Positions 10,874-22,299 of a DNA stretch of 64,000 nt are shown in pieces (the first letter of the stretch is position 1; the number at the start of each line of letters is the position of its first letter). Position numbers and translations under genes: made by a program. The stretch is taken from assembly GCA_035079385.1 (NCBI GenBank), contig JAVHKY010000056.1, forward strand, positions 4,340,001 to 4,404,000. Direction: 5' to 3'. The notes under the pieces are model-generated. The model searched no databases and was not told the origin of the DNA. It saw only the letters and a list, made by a program, of their open reading frames with translations. The stretch is from Aspidiotus rigidus. Taxonomy: Eukaryota > Arthropoda > Insecta > Hemiptera > Diaspididae.

Positions 10874-12333
10874 TTAATGTAAAACTACAGTGTGCGCAAG
10901 ATTGCGTAAATAATCGACTTCATTGTCGTCGTCGGCGTACTCGTCATAATCGAGGACAATGCTGCGTATTCGATCCTGCAATGTCACCCACTTCCGAGCC
11001 GGGGAATTCTTCACTCGTCTTCCGAGACTTAGCTCCGCAATGCATCTTCCTTGTTTGACTGTTCTTTCTTGAATTCCTCGAGTGCGGTGTAGAGGTTGGG
11101 GTAATGTTTCCCAGTTGTCACCCTGAAGCGGTTGTGCCAACCTTCACTAATATTATTAGTTTTGTGAGAGTTGGCAACAACCGCTTCATATTGATTCCAC
11201 AGTGGAGGTGGAAATCGAGGAGCGACAGCGCCCCAACGGCCACGAGGTGGCACGCCGCGCACATAGTAGCGATCGAAGTAATCAAATAACAGGCGCATCT
11301 GACCTGGAGCATTATCACGTACAGTTACAAACAGACGGGGTACTTCAGCGACTGGTAAGTATGCGAGTGCGATCATCATCTTAGCGTTCATTCTGATCGT
11401 GTCATCGTCCGGATCGTTGTAACTTTCCTGCAATCCGAGTGATTGGACATGCCGGTATACTGACTGGGCAAGGTGAAAAAAACATCCGCTAATTTGAGCA
11501 TGAGGGAACGCTTCTCGGCAAGCATACAAAATGGCAGATTCAAAATCGCACATTATTCTGGGGGGCGTACACGCGTTCACGTGATAGAGGGCGACCACAT
11601 CTTTCACGGCTGCCAACACTCGCGCGTACTCCTCTTCGTGCTTGCCCTCCAGTAGCGCGTAGACAAACGGTAACGACGTCTCTTCACCCTCGGCCCCTCC
11701 CGCAGCGCGCCGTCGTCGTACCCCGATGATGGTAAAAATTTGTGTGAATATAGCGGGACACGTTCTAAAGGTTCCATCGACGAACCATATCGTGCTTTTG
11801 CAGAGGAGTTTGATATTTTGTCTTGTTGTGAAAACGAGAACTCTTCCTTCGTCTTCGTCGGTCGTATCTCTATTGTCCCAGAGCGGGAAGTTGTCTCCCA
11901 CCGAGGTTTCGCGGAATTGCTGAGGAACATCATCCAGATCCTCCAGGGACTGCGGATTTGGCGTCAAATTTTTCCGCCCCTCACGTCTAATAGCTTTCCG
12001 TATATTATCCCTCAGCGGAGCTGGCTAAGTACACCCCGTGGTACTGTCGCTAATGCATCACGGACTATTTGCGCCGGTGGTTGAGCGGGATTTGCTTCGG
12101 CTTGTTGTTTGACGTTCTCCAGTACGGCCTCCGCCTGGCACGCTTCTTGGTTCGGTGGGTGCTGGTGTTTGGACGTGGTCGGACCAGAAACGACAACGAT
12201 GGGATCTAGAGCCCCAAGCAGGGCGCATTGTTACAGCCCGTACTGTACACTCTCCTGTCCGGACTTTCTGGCAGTCCCAGTATATGCAATTGCCTCTTAT
12301 ACGAGAACGGACGTACATGAAGCCGGTGATCAC
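10874..12333 (-). pseudogene. FLYWCH-type Mutator-like (MULE) transposase, three frameshifts
   Basis: Reading on the minus strand, a FLYWCH zinc finger opens the frame (GFMYVRSRIRGNCIYWDCQK, then GECTVRAVT). A frameshift near 12215 moves to SKHQHPPNQEACQAEAVLE (~12150), which supplies the HxH pair. A second shift near 12030 leads into the main catalytic frame (11967-11029). There the DDE triad is visible as WFVDGTF (Asp ~64 of that frame), RIMCDFESA (Asp ~141) with GCFFHLAQSV after it, and NNISEGWHNRF (Glu ~275). A third shift near 11070 leads to RKWVTLQDRIRSIVLDYDEY and the end at 10874. The order matches FLYWCH-MULE proteins common in Hemiptera. The core is long and well preserved, so decay is recent. 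The start codon is not clear. Confidence 0.9.
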
Positions 12334-12505
12334 TCATTTATTGTTAACTATTTTTCGCCATTTCCTTTGGTTTTTCCTTTGTGTTCGCTGTGACTGTAAA
12401 GTTACTTATGATTGCATTACGTTATGTCTCTCGCGGGTCAACTGATTATTGCAATTGCTAGGTAAACACATCCAATAAGTCGATTCACTCGACGGACGGA
12501 AATGC

Positions 12506-12617
12506 GTCGGGTGAGATATATACGTCAAGTAAAATAAATGTCGGGTAAAAATTGTCGGGGGAAAATCATGTCGGGTAAATTATATGTCGGTTAAAAGGCT
12601 TGTCGGGCGATTCAATT
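12506..12617. repeat. Degenerate 16-bp minisatellite, consensus GTCGGGTAAAATnnnT
   Basis: Seven consecutive units begin GTCGGG, GTCAAG, GTCGGG, GTCGGG, GTCGGG, GTCGGT and GTCGGG. They are spaced 14-17 bases apart, mostly 16. The array lies upstream of the FLYWCH-MULE remnant. Confidence 0.75.
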
Positions 12618-12619
12618 CG

Positions 12620-13125
12620 GGTTTTTGAACCCCAACCTTTCTCTCAACATCAGACGTTTCCCCTGCCTTCGCTTCGTGCTTTTTATGTCCGTTAAAACGA
12701 GGTTTTATACGAGAAAAATATCATTTTTTCTCTTCGTCCTGTCTGGATAATGCATTTTCTTTATTATAAGAAGTCAATCGTCGGCTCACTTCCACACTTA
12801 GAACGCTTTTCTCTTGCAATTAAGGTCGTAACTCCGGAATTTTTCTTTAACGGCTCGGCTACGCATACTTTATTTACCTCTACACCGGTGGTACGCGTAT
12901 AATCTACAAATTTTGTGTTCATCGTACGTCAGATTACGACACTTTCACCGTCCAAATACGACTTTTACCATCAGAAATTTAGAGTAACGCGAAGAATGCG
13001 GTTTTGGAATAAGAAGAACGCAATAATCTACAATGGAAAGCGGGTAGTTCGTACGTATACGAGTATGCTTGTAAAATGTGGACATCAAACGGTCTTGTCG
13101 ATTATTATGTTTGCATTTAATTCAC
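12620..13125. other. No gene seen
   Basis: AT-rich sequence with scattered CG dinucleotides and only a short featureless open frame (12915-13136 on the plus strand). Confidence 0.45.
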
Positions 13126-13129
13126 TCAC

Positions 13130-13304
13130 CTCCTAATGAACGTGGCGACGGCGACGGTACAACGGTATTCCAAAGCGGAGGAGCCGGAATTATTGGCTTG
13201 TTGGTGGAAGCGTTTCGCCTTCCGATACGTTTGACCTGACGAACCGTAGTCGCCATCAAAAAGTTCCATCGTATACTGATCGAGCTTTGGGCCGAACCGA
13301 GAAT
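13130..13304 (-). CDS. Candidate isolated exon, possibly of the scaffold-like gene
   Basis: A 175-base minus-strand stretch bounded by the acceptor CGTTGTTGACAG and an excellent donor, AGGAG|GTGAGTG. It reads SRFGPKLDQYTMELFDGDYG, then SSGQTYRKAKRFHQQANNS and GSSALEYR, without stops. It is GC-richer than its surroundings. It enters in phase 1 and leaves in phase 2, so at least one more exon would be needed before it could join the exon at 6026. It may also start translation at the internal ATG (MELFDGDYG). Membership in the downstream gene is a guess from strand and position. Confidence 0.35.
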
Positions 13305-13319
13305 CTGTCAACAACGAGG

Positions 13320-16300
13320 ACGATATAAGCGCGCGAACGACCCGGCTCCGAGTCAACGACAGTGGACAAAAAAGACAAAATCCCGAAAAGAATATTACCT
13401 ATTCGTATGTACGTGTAGAGGTAGGAAACGCCGTAAAGCCAGTATAGCGCACAAGTTAGAACAAAAAACTGACGAATGTAGCAACTTATAATCGACTTTT
13501 TCACTCGACAATTCGAATAGGTATCACGAGTAGGAGCGTTGGGTTAGAAGAAAATTACAGGAAGTTACATGTCATGGGCTGCTGAGTATCCGTACCTTAC
13601 TCTGATCGCCTGCGACTGACTTGGTTTTCTTCGATAAAAACACAAAATGTAAAGCGAGAGAGGTGAAAAATAAGAATATCGCCCGCTCCTAATTAACCAA
13701 AATGTGCGCATACACATTATTTATATATTCGATGAAATTGTATGAGTCAATACTAGCGAGTAATCGTTACCAAGTAGCATAGTCGTATAAAAACTCAAAT
13801 TAGGTTTATGAGAAAAACTTCTCAATCAAACATAATATCAAGCGCTCTAAATGTCTCACGCTTGTAATTACAATTAATGCAGGCGGTGTAACTTTCTATC
13901 CGCTACTTAATTCCTCCATCCAAGATTATCGAACGTATCATTCAGAGGATCAAAAAGGGTACAGTTATGTTCGATGGGCCTAATCATTCTTAAGTTGTTT
14001 TAATCAGATCATACCAACGACACTCTCAACTTCAAAATAAAGTATTTTGATGTAATGATTTCAAAATTGAAAGAAAGAAACCGGCGCCTATTTTAGCTGT
14101 ACCGAAGCAGAATGCACTCACACTTAGAGGTGAATATACTTACGTACCTATTACAGTTAAGTACCGACCGAGGTGGGTATCGACATCATAACTTCGCTTT
14201 GTACACCCATTTTCTTTTTTCTGATACGTGTACATCAGTAGTAATTTTTTCTCGACCGCACAAAAATATTTATACTATATACACTGTATCCGTACTTGGG
14301 TAAATACAATTTGAGTTTGAAAAGGAAACAGCCAAGTTCCTCTGACGTGGAAAAATTTCCCAAATTTCGGAGTAGTCCACAAGAATCAGTATACGTCAAC
14401 CGTGATGAGGCGTCACTAGACCTTTGTGCATGGGTGTGCCGACTGGTGAATTCAAGGTATAGATCTTCCTCGGATTTTAATTTTATATTATTATTGAAAT
14501 TTAATTCAATGAAAAATTTTTTGCCGTAGCCAAATGAATAAAGATCATATCATATCTCATGCCTTTTAGTTGGTAGCATGGTCGTCTATGTTATACTTGC
14601 TTTGCTTGATCTGGGAGTAACACCCTCTTGTTGCCTCAGCACACTACCTGTTCGCCTCCTTTCATGGTCTAGTATAAGTCTAGTTCACAATATTTTAAGC
14701 TAGTAGCTTTTGGAGGGCTCAATCGCTCCGCTCGTTCTTCCCACTTCTTGGTCTAGCATACTGTATATTAGGCCTAGGCCTACTTAAATACCGATAAGCC
14801 AGGGTACTAGGCTTATACTAACTAAACTGCTCGTTTAGCTTACATTTTACGTGAGCCTACTTCTATTGGTAGTATCCTCACTCCTATTGATGGGCCGGAA
14901 AATTCTGAATCAGGTTTAGGGAATCAGTCGAATCAATAGCGGCGGGGAGGAAAAGAGAGCTACTATAATACTGCACAGAGGAGCGTGAAGGAAGCCGAGG
15001 CCTAGTATAATGCTAACGTAAGGAAAGCTTGAAACTAGTATAAGCCTAGTATTACATCCTGCCTGAAGAAAAAAGGTATTGAAAAAACAGGTATACTCGC
15101 AGATTTCTCAATCACCCGTCTCGAAAATTTTTCAAGTTCGTTAAATTGGGGGAGAGAGAAGTAGGGTGTACTCTCAAATTTTCCAATTGGGTTGCGGTGA
15201 GACTGAGGACATGAAACATGTCAAAATGCGAATTTTCAGAAAAGATGGGGTGTCGAAGCACACCCATACACTCTCTAGTGGGACGCCTGTAGGAACTCGA
15301 CTCGACCTGTACTTGACAATTAAAAGTTAGCAATACCATTTACATCCGACGCATCATAGAACTACAAAACAAGTCCAACGGATGACTCTAAAACTATAGA
15401 TGTTTTACGGCTTTTGCTTGTCCACTGGTTGGTTTCCTAATATCCAATCGACCACGTAACATAGCCTCGGTTTATACCACAGAATTGGTAAAAATTTTTT
15501 CCTTCCCCTCACACATTACGCTACCGACCAGTTGACCCAAAGTAATGATTATCTAATTCTCATTGACTTTCATTTATCCTCCCACTCTTCCCAGCACACT
15601 TTTCTCTTTGAATCCCTTCATCAAAAATATCTGTTTAGCTCTACAATCGCTCAGCTCTATAAACTGGAATCCATCTAAATACTAGGCCACATAGACTTGC
15701 CAGAATGTGATTTCTTAAATGCAGCAGTCAAACATAAGCCATCAACATATACCTATATAAAAAAAAAGTATCAATTGTAACAGCTCTTTACCTGCTTCAG
15801 ATCATAAATACCATTTTCTTCATGGCTATCTTCATGCCTTGTCCATGGAAGGTATTGTAGAAAATATACACGTTTTGAAACCCTCGACTATGAAACGAAT
15901 TTCCCCTCCGTACCTACGGTCATCCTCCATCACAAAACTAGACGAGAAGAAGCAATCTTTACCTAACTCAGGATAGAATATGCACACGTATCTACGTACC
16001 TCCTTCATTGTGATATTCTTTCTGGACCCTCTTATCTGTTAAAAATAGTTCTTAACATTAAGCCACTGCTTCCACCAACTCTAATTTCTCCACTCCTCCC
16101 TCGATAAGTACCTTCGTCCCTCTCACCGTGATTCAGTCACAGAATCAATCTTCAGCTACGGTACAAGGCCAATACCGTTGTAAGAACTAGAATACGGACA
16201 GACGGATGAACGAACGCAAAACCATGCATTAAGGAAAGAGGTGTGTAGAAAATATAAGAATCCTTGAATAATAGGTGGTTTTACATGTTTGAGAACAATT

Positions 16301-16570
16301 TAGTAAAAGTGAAAAAAAGAACACCAAAGGCACTGAATCGTTTGTTCCAAGAGCTCTTTCTAACTACCTCTCTTCCTCTTTTTTTGCGCTCAAGTCTCAC
16401 GAATGTACTACAGTAGAACTGTTCCAATTGGAAAGTTCGATTCATCATTAGAAAATATCAGAAACTTTGCCCATCAAAATTTCTTATTTCATAACAGAAT
16501 TTTTGCTTTCAAATTTAATGTACGAGCACAATATCAGTGCCCCGCAGGTATAGGTTTACTAATACATTGT
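13320..16570. other. No gene seen; scattered CTAGTATAAGCCTAG words
   Basis: No open frame with coding character. From 14660 to 15060 the words TCTAGTATAAG, AGGCCTAGGCCTAC and TAGTATAAGCCTAGTAT recur. The same words return at 30905-30965, pointing to a dispersed repeat family. Confidence 0.5.
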
Positions 16571-16576
16571 TACATA

Positions 16577-16945
16577 ATTGAGAATTGGTTGGCACATAGG
16601 CACGTGTAACAATAACAAAGATAGTCTCGAAATCACGATATATTGTCAGACCAGCAACATAAAGATATAAAAACTCGAAAACTCATAAAATACACGAAAA
16701 GAAAAATATTGAAAAAGAAAATTATTAAAATTCAAAAACTAAAAAACTAAAAATAACGAAAAAATTTTTTGGTCAAGGAACGGTCGAGATGGAAACAAAT
16801 GGATACAAAATTTAATATTTTTCATTTCGTGTATTTTATGAGTTTTCGAGTTTTTATGTCTTCATGTTGCTGGTCTGACAATATATCGTGATTTCGAGAC
16901 TATCTTTCTTATTGTTACGTGCCTATGTGTCAACCAACCCTCAAT
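16577..16945. mobile_element. Foldback MITE, 369 bp, TA target site
   Basis: The element starts ATTGAGAATTGGTTGGCACA and ends TGTGTCAACCAACCCTCAAT, flanked on both sides by TA. The arms are about 130 bp each (16577-16712 and 16815-16945) and nearly perfect complements. They include TATATTGTCAGACCAGCAAC on the left and GTTGCTGGTCTGACAATATA on the right. The spacer is about 100 bases. The long, well-kept arms suggest recent insertion. The TA duplication fits Tc1/mariner-type mobilisation but does not prove it. Confidence 0.85.
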
Positions 16946-16949
16946 TATA

Positions 16950-17435
16950 AAATGGCTCGTACTTTTGAGGATTCAATCTTATTTACATAGTTACGTAACA
17001 TTCGTTCACTACACAATGGGTACGATGAGCTTGCTGATAAAGTTTGTACGATAACTGTTCGGCCTACTCGCAGCTTCTTTCACGCACGCGCATCAATGCT
17101 AATTCACACCTCTCGTGCTCCGTTCGCGCTTATTCCTCTCGCTATGAAGCGGTCAAGATCATGGTGAGAGGATAATCATCAATAATCGTGATCACTCGAG
17201 AGAATCGATTCCAAATAATACGCACAATAAGGCATAGTACGCCGCGCCATATCTAATTCGAACGAAAAACTACTAAGAATTTATAATGAGAGCAGCAGGA
17301 ATTCTTGACCGCTTGTATACGCGTATAATTATAATTTTTTTTCTTTTTTAAAGTTTATTTATTTATTAGAAGGGATGCCACAATGCTGGTTGATTAGTTG
17401 TGGCATAGTCCAACGATATAACCAAAAGAATTACA
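16950..17435. other. No gene seen
   Basis: Intergenic sequence without coding signal. A T-rich run ends it at 17330-17350, followed by TTTATTTATTTATT. Confidence 0.45.
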
Positions 17436-17466
17436 TATCTTCTTTTTTTTTTTTACAGAAGAGGTA

Positions 17467-17870
17467 TTACGTTACAGCGCGGTTTTTCATAGTAGAGTTT
17501 ACAAAGTTACAAAACGAAAATAGTATACTGCTATTCGCTATGCCATTCTGCATTATTTCCTTATTCAGTCCACAATCCAAACGTTCCTCTGAAAAAGCAG
17601 GGCAATCGAAGAGATAATGAAATACAGAATCTACTTTATCCAAGAGACATTGCCGACAAGTGTCTGTGTCAGTTATGTTAAATCTTTTTAGGTAAATATT
17701 GAAGTTTGCATGGCCAGTGAAAGCTTGACTGATATAATAGGTGACTTTTAACTTCATACCCAGAGCTCATCTGTCTGCTATCTGGGGAAAAAAGTAAAAC
17801 GTTAATCGACCTGTGGTTTGTTGCTCCCACCTTGACTGCCATGCTTCGGTTATTGTTACCTACATTAACA
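17467..17870 (-). pseudogene. 3' end of a non-LTR retrotransposon pol (RNase H/zinc-finger tail)
   Basis: On the minus strand a 96-residue frame reads LKVTYYISQAFTGHANFNIY, then TDTDTCRQCLLDKVDSVFHY and LFDCPAFSEER. This is the CxxC-HxxxC-like zinc motif (CRQC...HYLFDC) that ends Jockey/R1-class LINE proteins. Upstream (higher coordinates to ~17870) shifted frames give TTGRLTFYFFPQI-like scraps of the same protein, with stops. The rest of the element is missing, which is the usual 5'-truncated insertion. Confidence 0.8.
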
Positions 17871-17889
17871 AATCTTTTAAATGCTATTT

Positions 17890-19630
17890 TATTTGAATAA
17901 TCCGATACGTTAAAGTTATATCTGTTATTTAAATACGAGAAAATGAATACCTCTCATAGAGTGACTTCACACTACCCCTTAGTGCAAGTGTACTTCGCTT
18001 TGAGAAGCCAGCGTTAAAGGGATTCTCTTCTGCTTGTAAAGAAGTTACGACTGAATAATTTTATTACTGTCGTCTTTGGAACACGAATAGGTACCTACAG
18101 TTCGAGCGTATTATGAACACACTGAAAGTCTGTCTATATCAAGTTTTGGGTTTGCTTTACGGATACCGTCCTATTTTGATGTCGTCAAGTCGTACAGTGA
18201 CAGTTGCTGTGCTGAAAATCTATCGCCATAGAGAAAAGAGGGTCGTCTCTTATGCTTTAAAACCGGCAACATTAAACTTTAATTCTACATGAACGGAAAA
18301 TAAGGTGTACCACACCTGTTTTCGCGGCGGTAAGTGACGTTTTAACGTTGCAAATCGTTGCAAACTTGTAATGAACGAAAACAGGAGCGGTAAGTGCAAA
18401 ACACGAACGGGCCACTTACCACTCCAGTTTGCCGATAGGCCAATGATGTCACGACGAACACGTGCACGTGTTATCATGAGCCGTATTTTTTCTTGTTTTC
18501 ATAGAATTTGGAAAAAATTATCTACTTCTTCAAAAAAATTGTAATATGAATATATTGAACAAAAATTCAATGAAAAGGTCTAGATCATTTTCCTTATCAT
18601 CTAGAATTAAAATAGTATACGCTACAGGATTGGTAAGTATACGATCCTGTAACGTAATATACTGATTTTCAACTTTCAGAATTTTAAAATATTCCTATAC
18701 GATCGAAGGATGCAAGATTTTGGAATTCTTTTAGTAATTTTTCGAGAATGATGGCAATCGATTGAAAATTTTTCGGGATCGACCTGCTTAGTACATCGCT
18801 GCTCTAAAACCAAAAGTGTGTAGCAGATTTTAATGCTCAAAATGTTTCCACAATTAGATGTTATGTAAACCATCGATTTGATTAGCTTTCATGAGCTAGT
18901 CCTAGTTGGCAAAGTCACAGTCGTAATACAGTTCATCCTTACTAACTCGAACCGCTGGGCCCGAGTAAATTAGTTCGATTTATGTATAGGGAATTTGATT
19001 CATCAATGACGGAATCCAATTTAAGTATGAAAATATAAAATTTCAGTACATAGCACCGTAATGAACGTTCGATTTGTATAGAGGCTTTTCCATTACAACG
19101 TACGAAAACTTTTTGGGGCTCTTGCCTCAGGCAAGGCGGAAGCCCCTGTGCAATTGCGAAAAAAAAAAAAGCTCACGCAGCAGCGTAAGCATCACCGACT
19201 TTTCAATAATTTGCTATAAAAAAATTTACACATGTCCCCCATATCTAAACTTCAATGTTTCTTAGTTAGGAGCTGATTGTGATAATTAATAATGTAAGGT
19301 ATTCCACTTACTCTTCTATTGTTCAATTCATTTCCAATTTTTTTAAAAGGTACTTTTATAATTTTCAAATACAGGTATTCATGGGAAATAACTCAAAAAG
19401 GAATCGATTGATAGCTTTCTCTCCCCATACGTAAATTAAACTCTAAATAGAAGAATGGGAACGGAACATTCCTCTATTAAAATTAAAATATAATACTTTG
19501 GTAATTTAGAAGTCAAAGTATTGACCTGACTGTCCATTTCCAGAAACACTGTGAGATGTATGTTGTCGATAATTACAAAAATCAAAACATAGATGAGGAA
19601 AATTGAAATGGCCAATGAAACTTCAACTTC
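17890..19630. other. No gene seen
   Basis: AT-rich DNA. Small curiosities: a 19120-19145 stretch (GGGGCTCTTGCCTCAGGCAA) with an internal palindrome, and a repeated GTAAGT-containing GC-richer patch at 18310-18430. No coding region is supported. Confidence 0.45.
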
Positions 19631-19641
19631 TTTGTCTTTAC

Positions 19642-20135
19642 TCAAGATACCTAAAAGAGACAAGATAGCGAAAACTTCGTTAGTTCTAGTGTTCCACCGC
19701 ACGCCAGCACAGCGACACAGTTTTCTTAGGCTAAATTCAAGGCTAAATTAACATTGCGCTTATGGACATTTTTTAGTTTTCATCAATTATCTCGGAAACC
19801 GTTTATTTTTATGAAAAAATTAAAAGAACAAAATTTATTCCCCTTGTAATTTCCTATCAAATGAGACCTACTTTGGATTTTTTTTTTCAAAATATGAAAT
19901 AGGTCTCATACGATAGGAAATTACAGGGGAAAAAAATTTTGTTCTTTTCATTTTTTCGTAAAAATAAACGGTTTCCGAGATAATTGATGAATACTGAAAA
20001 ACGTCCATAAGCGCAATGTTAATTTAGCCCTACAACACAGTAGCGTTAGTAACTTAGCTCGACAAAAATCGGGTACCGGATTTTAACACAGCGCATATGG
20101 AGAGTTAGCTATCTTGTCTCTTTTACGTATCTATA
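19642..20135. mobile_element. Foldback element, 494 bp, 8-bp target duplication GTCTTTAC
   Basis: Flanked by GTCTTTAC at 19634-19641 and 20136-20143. The termini TCAAGATACCTAAAAGAGAC and its complement (ending CTCTTTTACGTATCTATA) form a ~28-bp inverted repeat with three mismatches. Inside, a second, longer inverted repeat (about 19741-19880 against 19905-20029) pairs GGCTAAATTAACATTGCGCT with AGCGCAATGTTAATTTAGCC. The 8-bp duplication is typical of hAT-type transposition. It has no coding capacity. It shares internal words with the element at 48164-48644 and with the Helitrons. Confidence 0.85.
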
Positions 20136-20149
20136 GTCTTTACCTAAAT

Positions 20150-21060
20150 TTCATTACTCCCTAGTGTTCAGGTAAAGATCTATAGGGGGAGTGGAGACAC
20201 GCGCCATTTTGGGTCTTAGAAAACAAAATCCCCATAAGCGCACGTACATATTGACGTTGAAATATCTCGGGAACTAAGAGATTTATGAAGAAAATGAATA
20301 GAACAAAATTCAAAGAGCAGGTAATCTTCTTTCGGAAAAGTATATATTATTTTGGAAAAAAATCAAGAATTGAAGATTATTTTAACAGCTCTTGCCGACC
20401 GAGGAGACTGCTGTCAGTCAGCTGTTGTTTTGGGTCTTCGAAAGAATAAACAAACTATTATCTGTCATATGTTCTGACGAGAGATTATTGATCGAATTGT
20501 ACTGCTTTCAATTATTGTTAAGGATGGTAGGGAATATCGCTTTGGTAGAGAAATAGGTAATTGGCTTTGTCATTACCTCATCACCCATGGAATTCGAATT
20601 TGGAATTGAAGACGCAACCTTCAAGTCACTGTGTTCGGTGACTTTTGTGCTTCTACTACATGTATATCTACAAATCAATGATGTACAAACATATTACGCC
20701 GGTTATCTGACCAGATGAAAAATGACGAATGATCACGTTTCAAATGAAAGATAAGATTCGGCATTTTTCTCCTCCAAACAGGTACAATTAAATAGTCATA
20801 TCAATCTTCAGGTACATTCTTCCTTGAGAACGATACTGCCAACGTACTGTTCAATTTTAATCTACTTCGGCAAACTCATTCTCGGTATCTTATCCACAGA
20901 CTGAACAGAGTCTTTCGCGTACTAAATCACCACTAAATTATGTGTATTATGCCTGAATTCATCGTGTGCCTGTAAATAAACATACGGGAAAAACGCAAAA
21001 TACATAGGTACCATTTCTTTTAGAATTCATTATAAACTGATCCAATAATACAGAAATATA
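20150..21060. other. No gene; partial copy of the foldback module at 20235-20330
   Basis: CCATAAGCGCACGT, ATATCTCGGGAAC and AATGAATAGAACAAAATT appear in the same order as in the neighbouring foldback element, suggesting a diverged fragment. The rest has no recognisable feature. Confidence 0.5.
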
Positions 21061-21068
21061 AGAAATAA

Positions 21069-22291
21069 TCTAATATATAAAGTAGAATGTTTGTCTGTAT
21101 ATCTGTATATCTGTCTGTACGTATGTTCGTCCATAACTTTCGAACGCCTCCACCTATCGACTTGGAATTTTTTTTGAAAAATTTCGTTCTATTTGGGTCA
21201 GGTTTTTAAATAAATTTCGACGTTCTGACTCCCTGAAGGTGGAGTAGGGCGCGACAAAATTAGGAAAAACGGGCATTATCGAGTACTGAAACTGCTTTGC
21301 GCTGTACGTTAGACCTACGCGCGTTGAGTGGCGCAGTTTCGAAAATTGAATTATTGTGATAACTCGAGTATAACTCATTTTTATGAAAAATTGAAGAGAA
21401 CAAAAATTGTAGCCCCTGTAATTTCCTTTCGAATGAGCCCGGTTCCAGATTTTTAGGAGGAAATTTTGTGATTACAGTATTCGCTGTACTTCCATACTAA
21501 GCAAGTTATTTTATTCACAGTTTTAAAAACACCTACATAAAGGATTTTACATCCGGTATCTCAGTCATACAAGAACCAATGTCTAGACACGGTGCGCACT
21601 GCGTATGGGCTAGCGGAAATTACCCTTTTTTTTACCTGTTGTCCGTGTGTTTTCTTAGGGACTGGCAAAATGTCAATGGATTTGTCTGTATTCTGCTGCG
21701 ATGAATACAGGCTTCACGCGTTAAGTCAGCTCTCAAGTGAATTAGTGTGTAAAAAATTTAATTTGGTGATTTTATTTTTGTGTGACTCGGAACTTTGATA
21801 TTTTATAAGTACAGTCGCAGTTTTTGGTGTCTATTTTCTTATTTTTGAACAGAAAAAAAAAAATAATGTAATTCGGTAATTTTAATTTTTGCGCGACTCC
21901 GATCCATTCTTAATAATTTATTATCTCTTGGTTATGGGAAACTTTTAACCTCTTTTTCACGCTTTGCATGCTAACCATTTATAAATATACCAGAATACAG
22001 TTTGTGTATGTTGAATTCTGCCAGTCCCAAGTCTGCAAAATGAAAATGTGAGGGAAATGGTTCATCTTACATCTTACGCGTATTTTTCAATTTTTTCAAC
22101 CTTCTCTTTTTCTTTACTTTATGTATGTTATCATTCTCGATGAAAATGAAGTAGGCTTAACAGTATTAAATTTTTGAAAAACGTAGCAAAAAATTCATCC
22201 GAATTCCGCCAAGATACCTACAAAACATACATACCTACAAGATACAGATACCTATAAAACACAGATATCTACTCAACACACAGCTAGCGGT
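21069..22291 (+). mobile_element. Non-autonomous Helitron, copy 1, 3' hairpin cut
   Basis: Begins A|TCTAATATATAAAGTAGAATG, the 5' TC end shared with the copy at 47624. The stretch GTACGTTAGACCTACGCGCG to GGTGTCTATTTTCTTATT is nearly identical to that copy but lacks its nested insertion. The 3' part carries the family words (GATACCTACAAAACA, CAACACACAGCTAGCGG). It stops inside the terminal hairpin, so the final CTAG is lost. It encodes no Rep/helicase; short open frames inside are by-products. Confidence 0.85.
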
Positions 22292-22299
22292 TTATAAAA

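Noticed and set aside
21154..21378. Minus-strand frame starting MSYTRVITIIQF, repeated at 47678-47935
   Set aside because: The recurrence is the Helitron itself; the two frames diverge outside the shared block and there is no domain.
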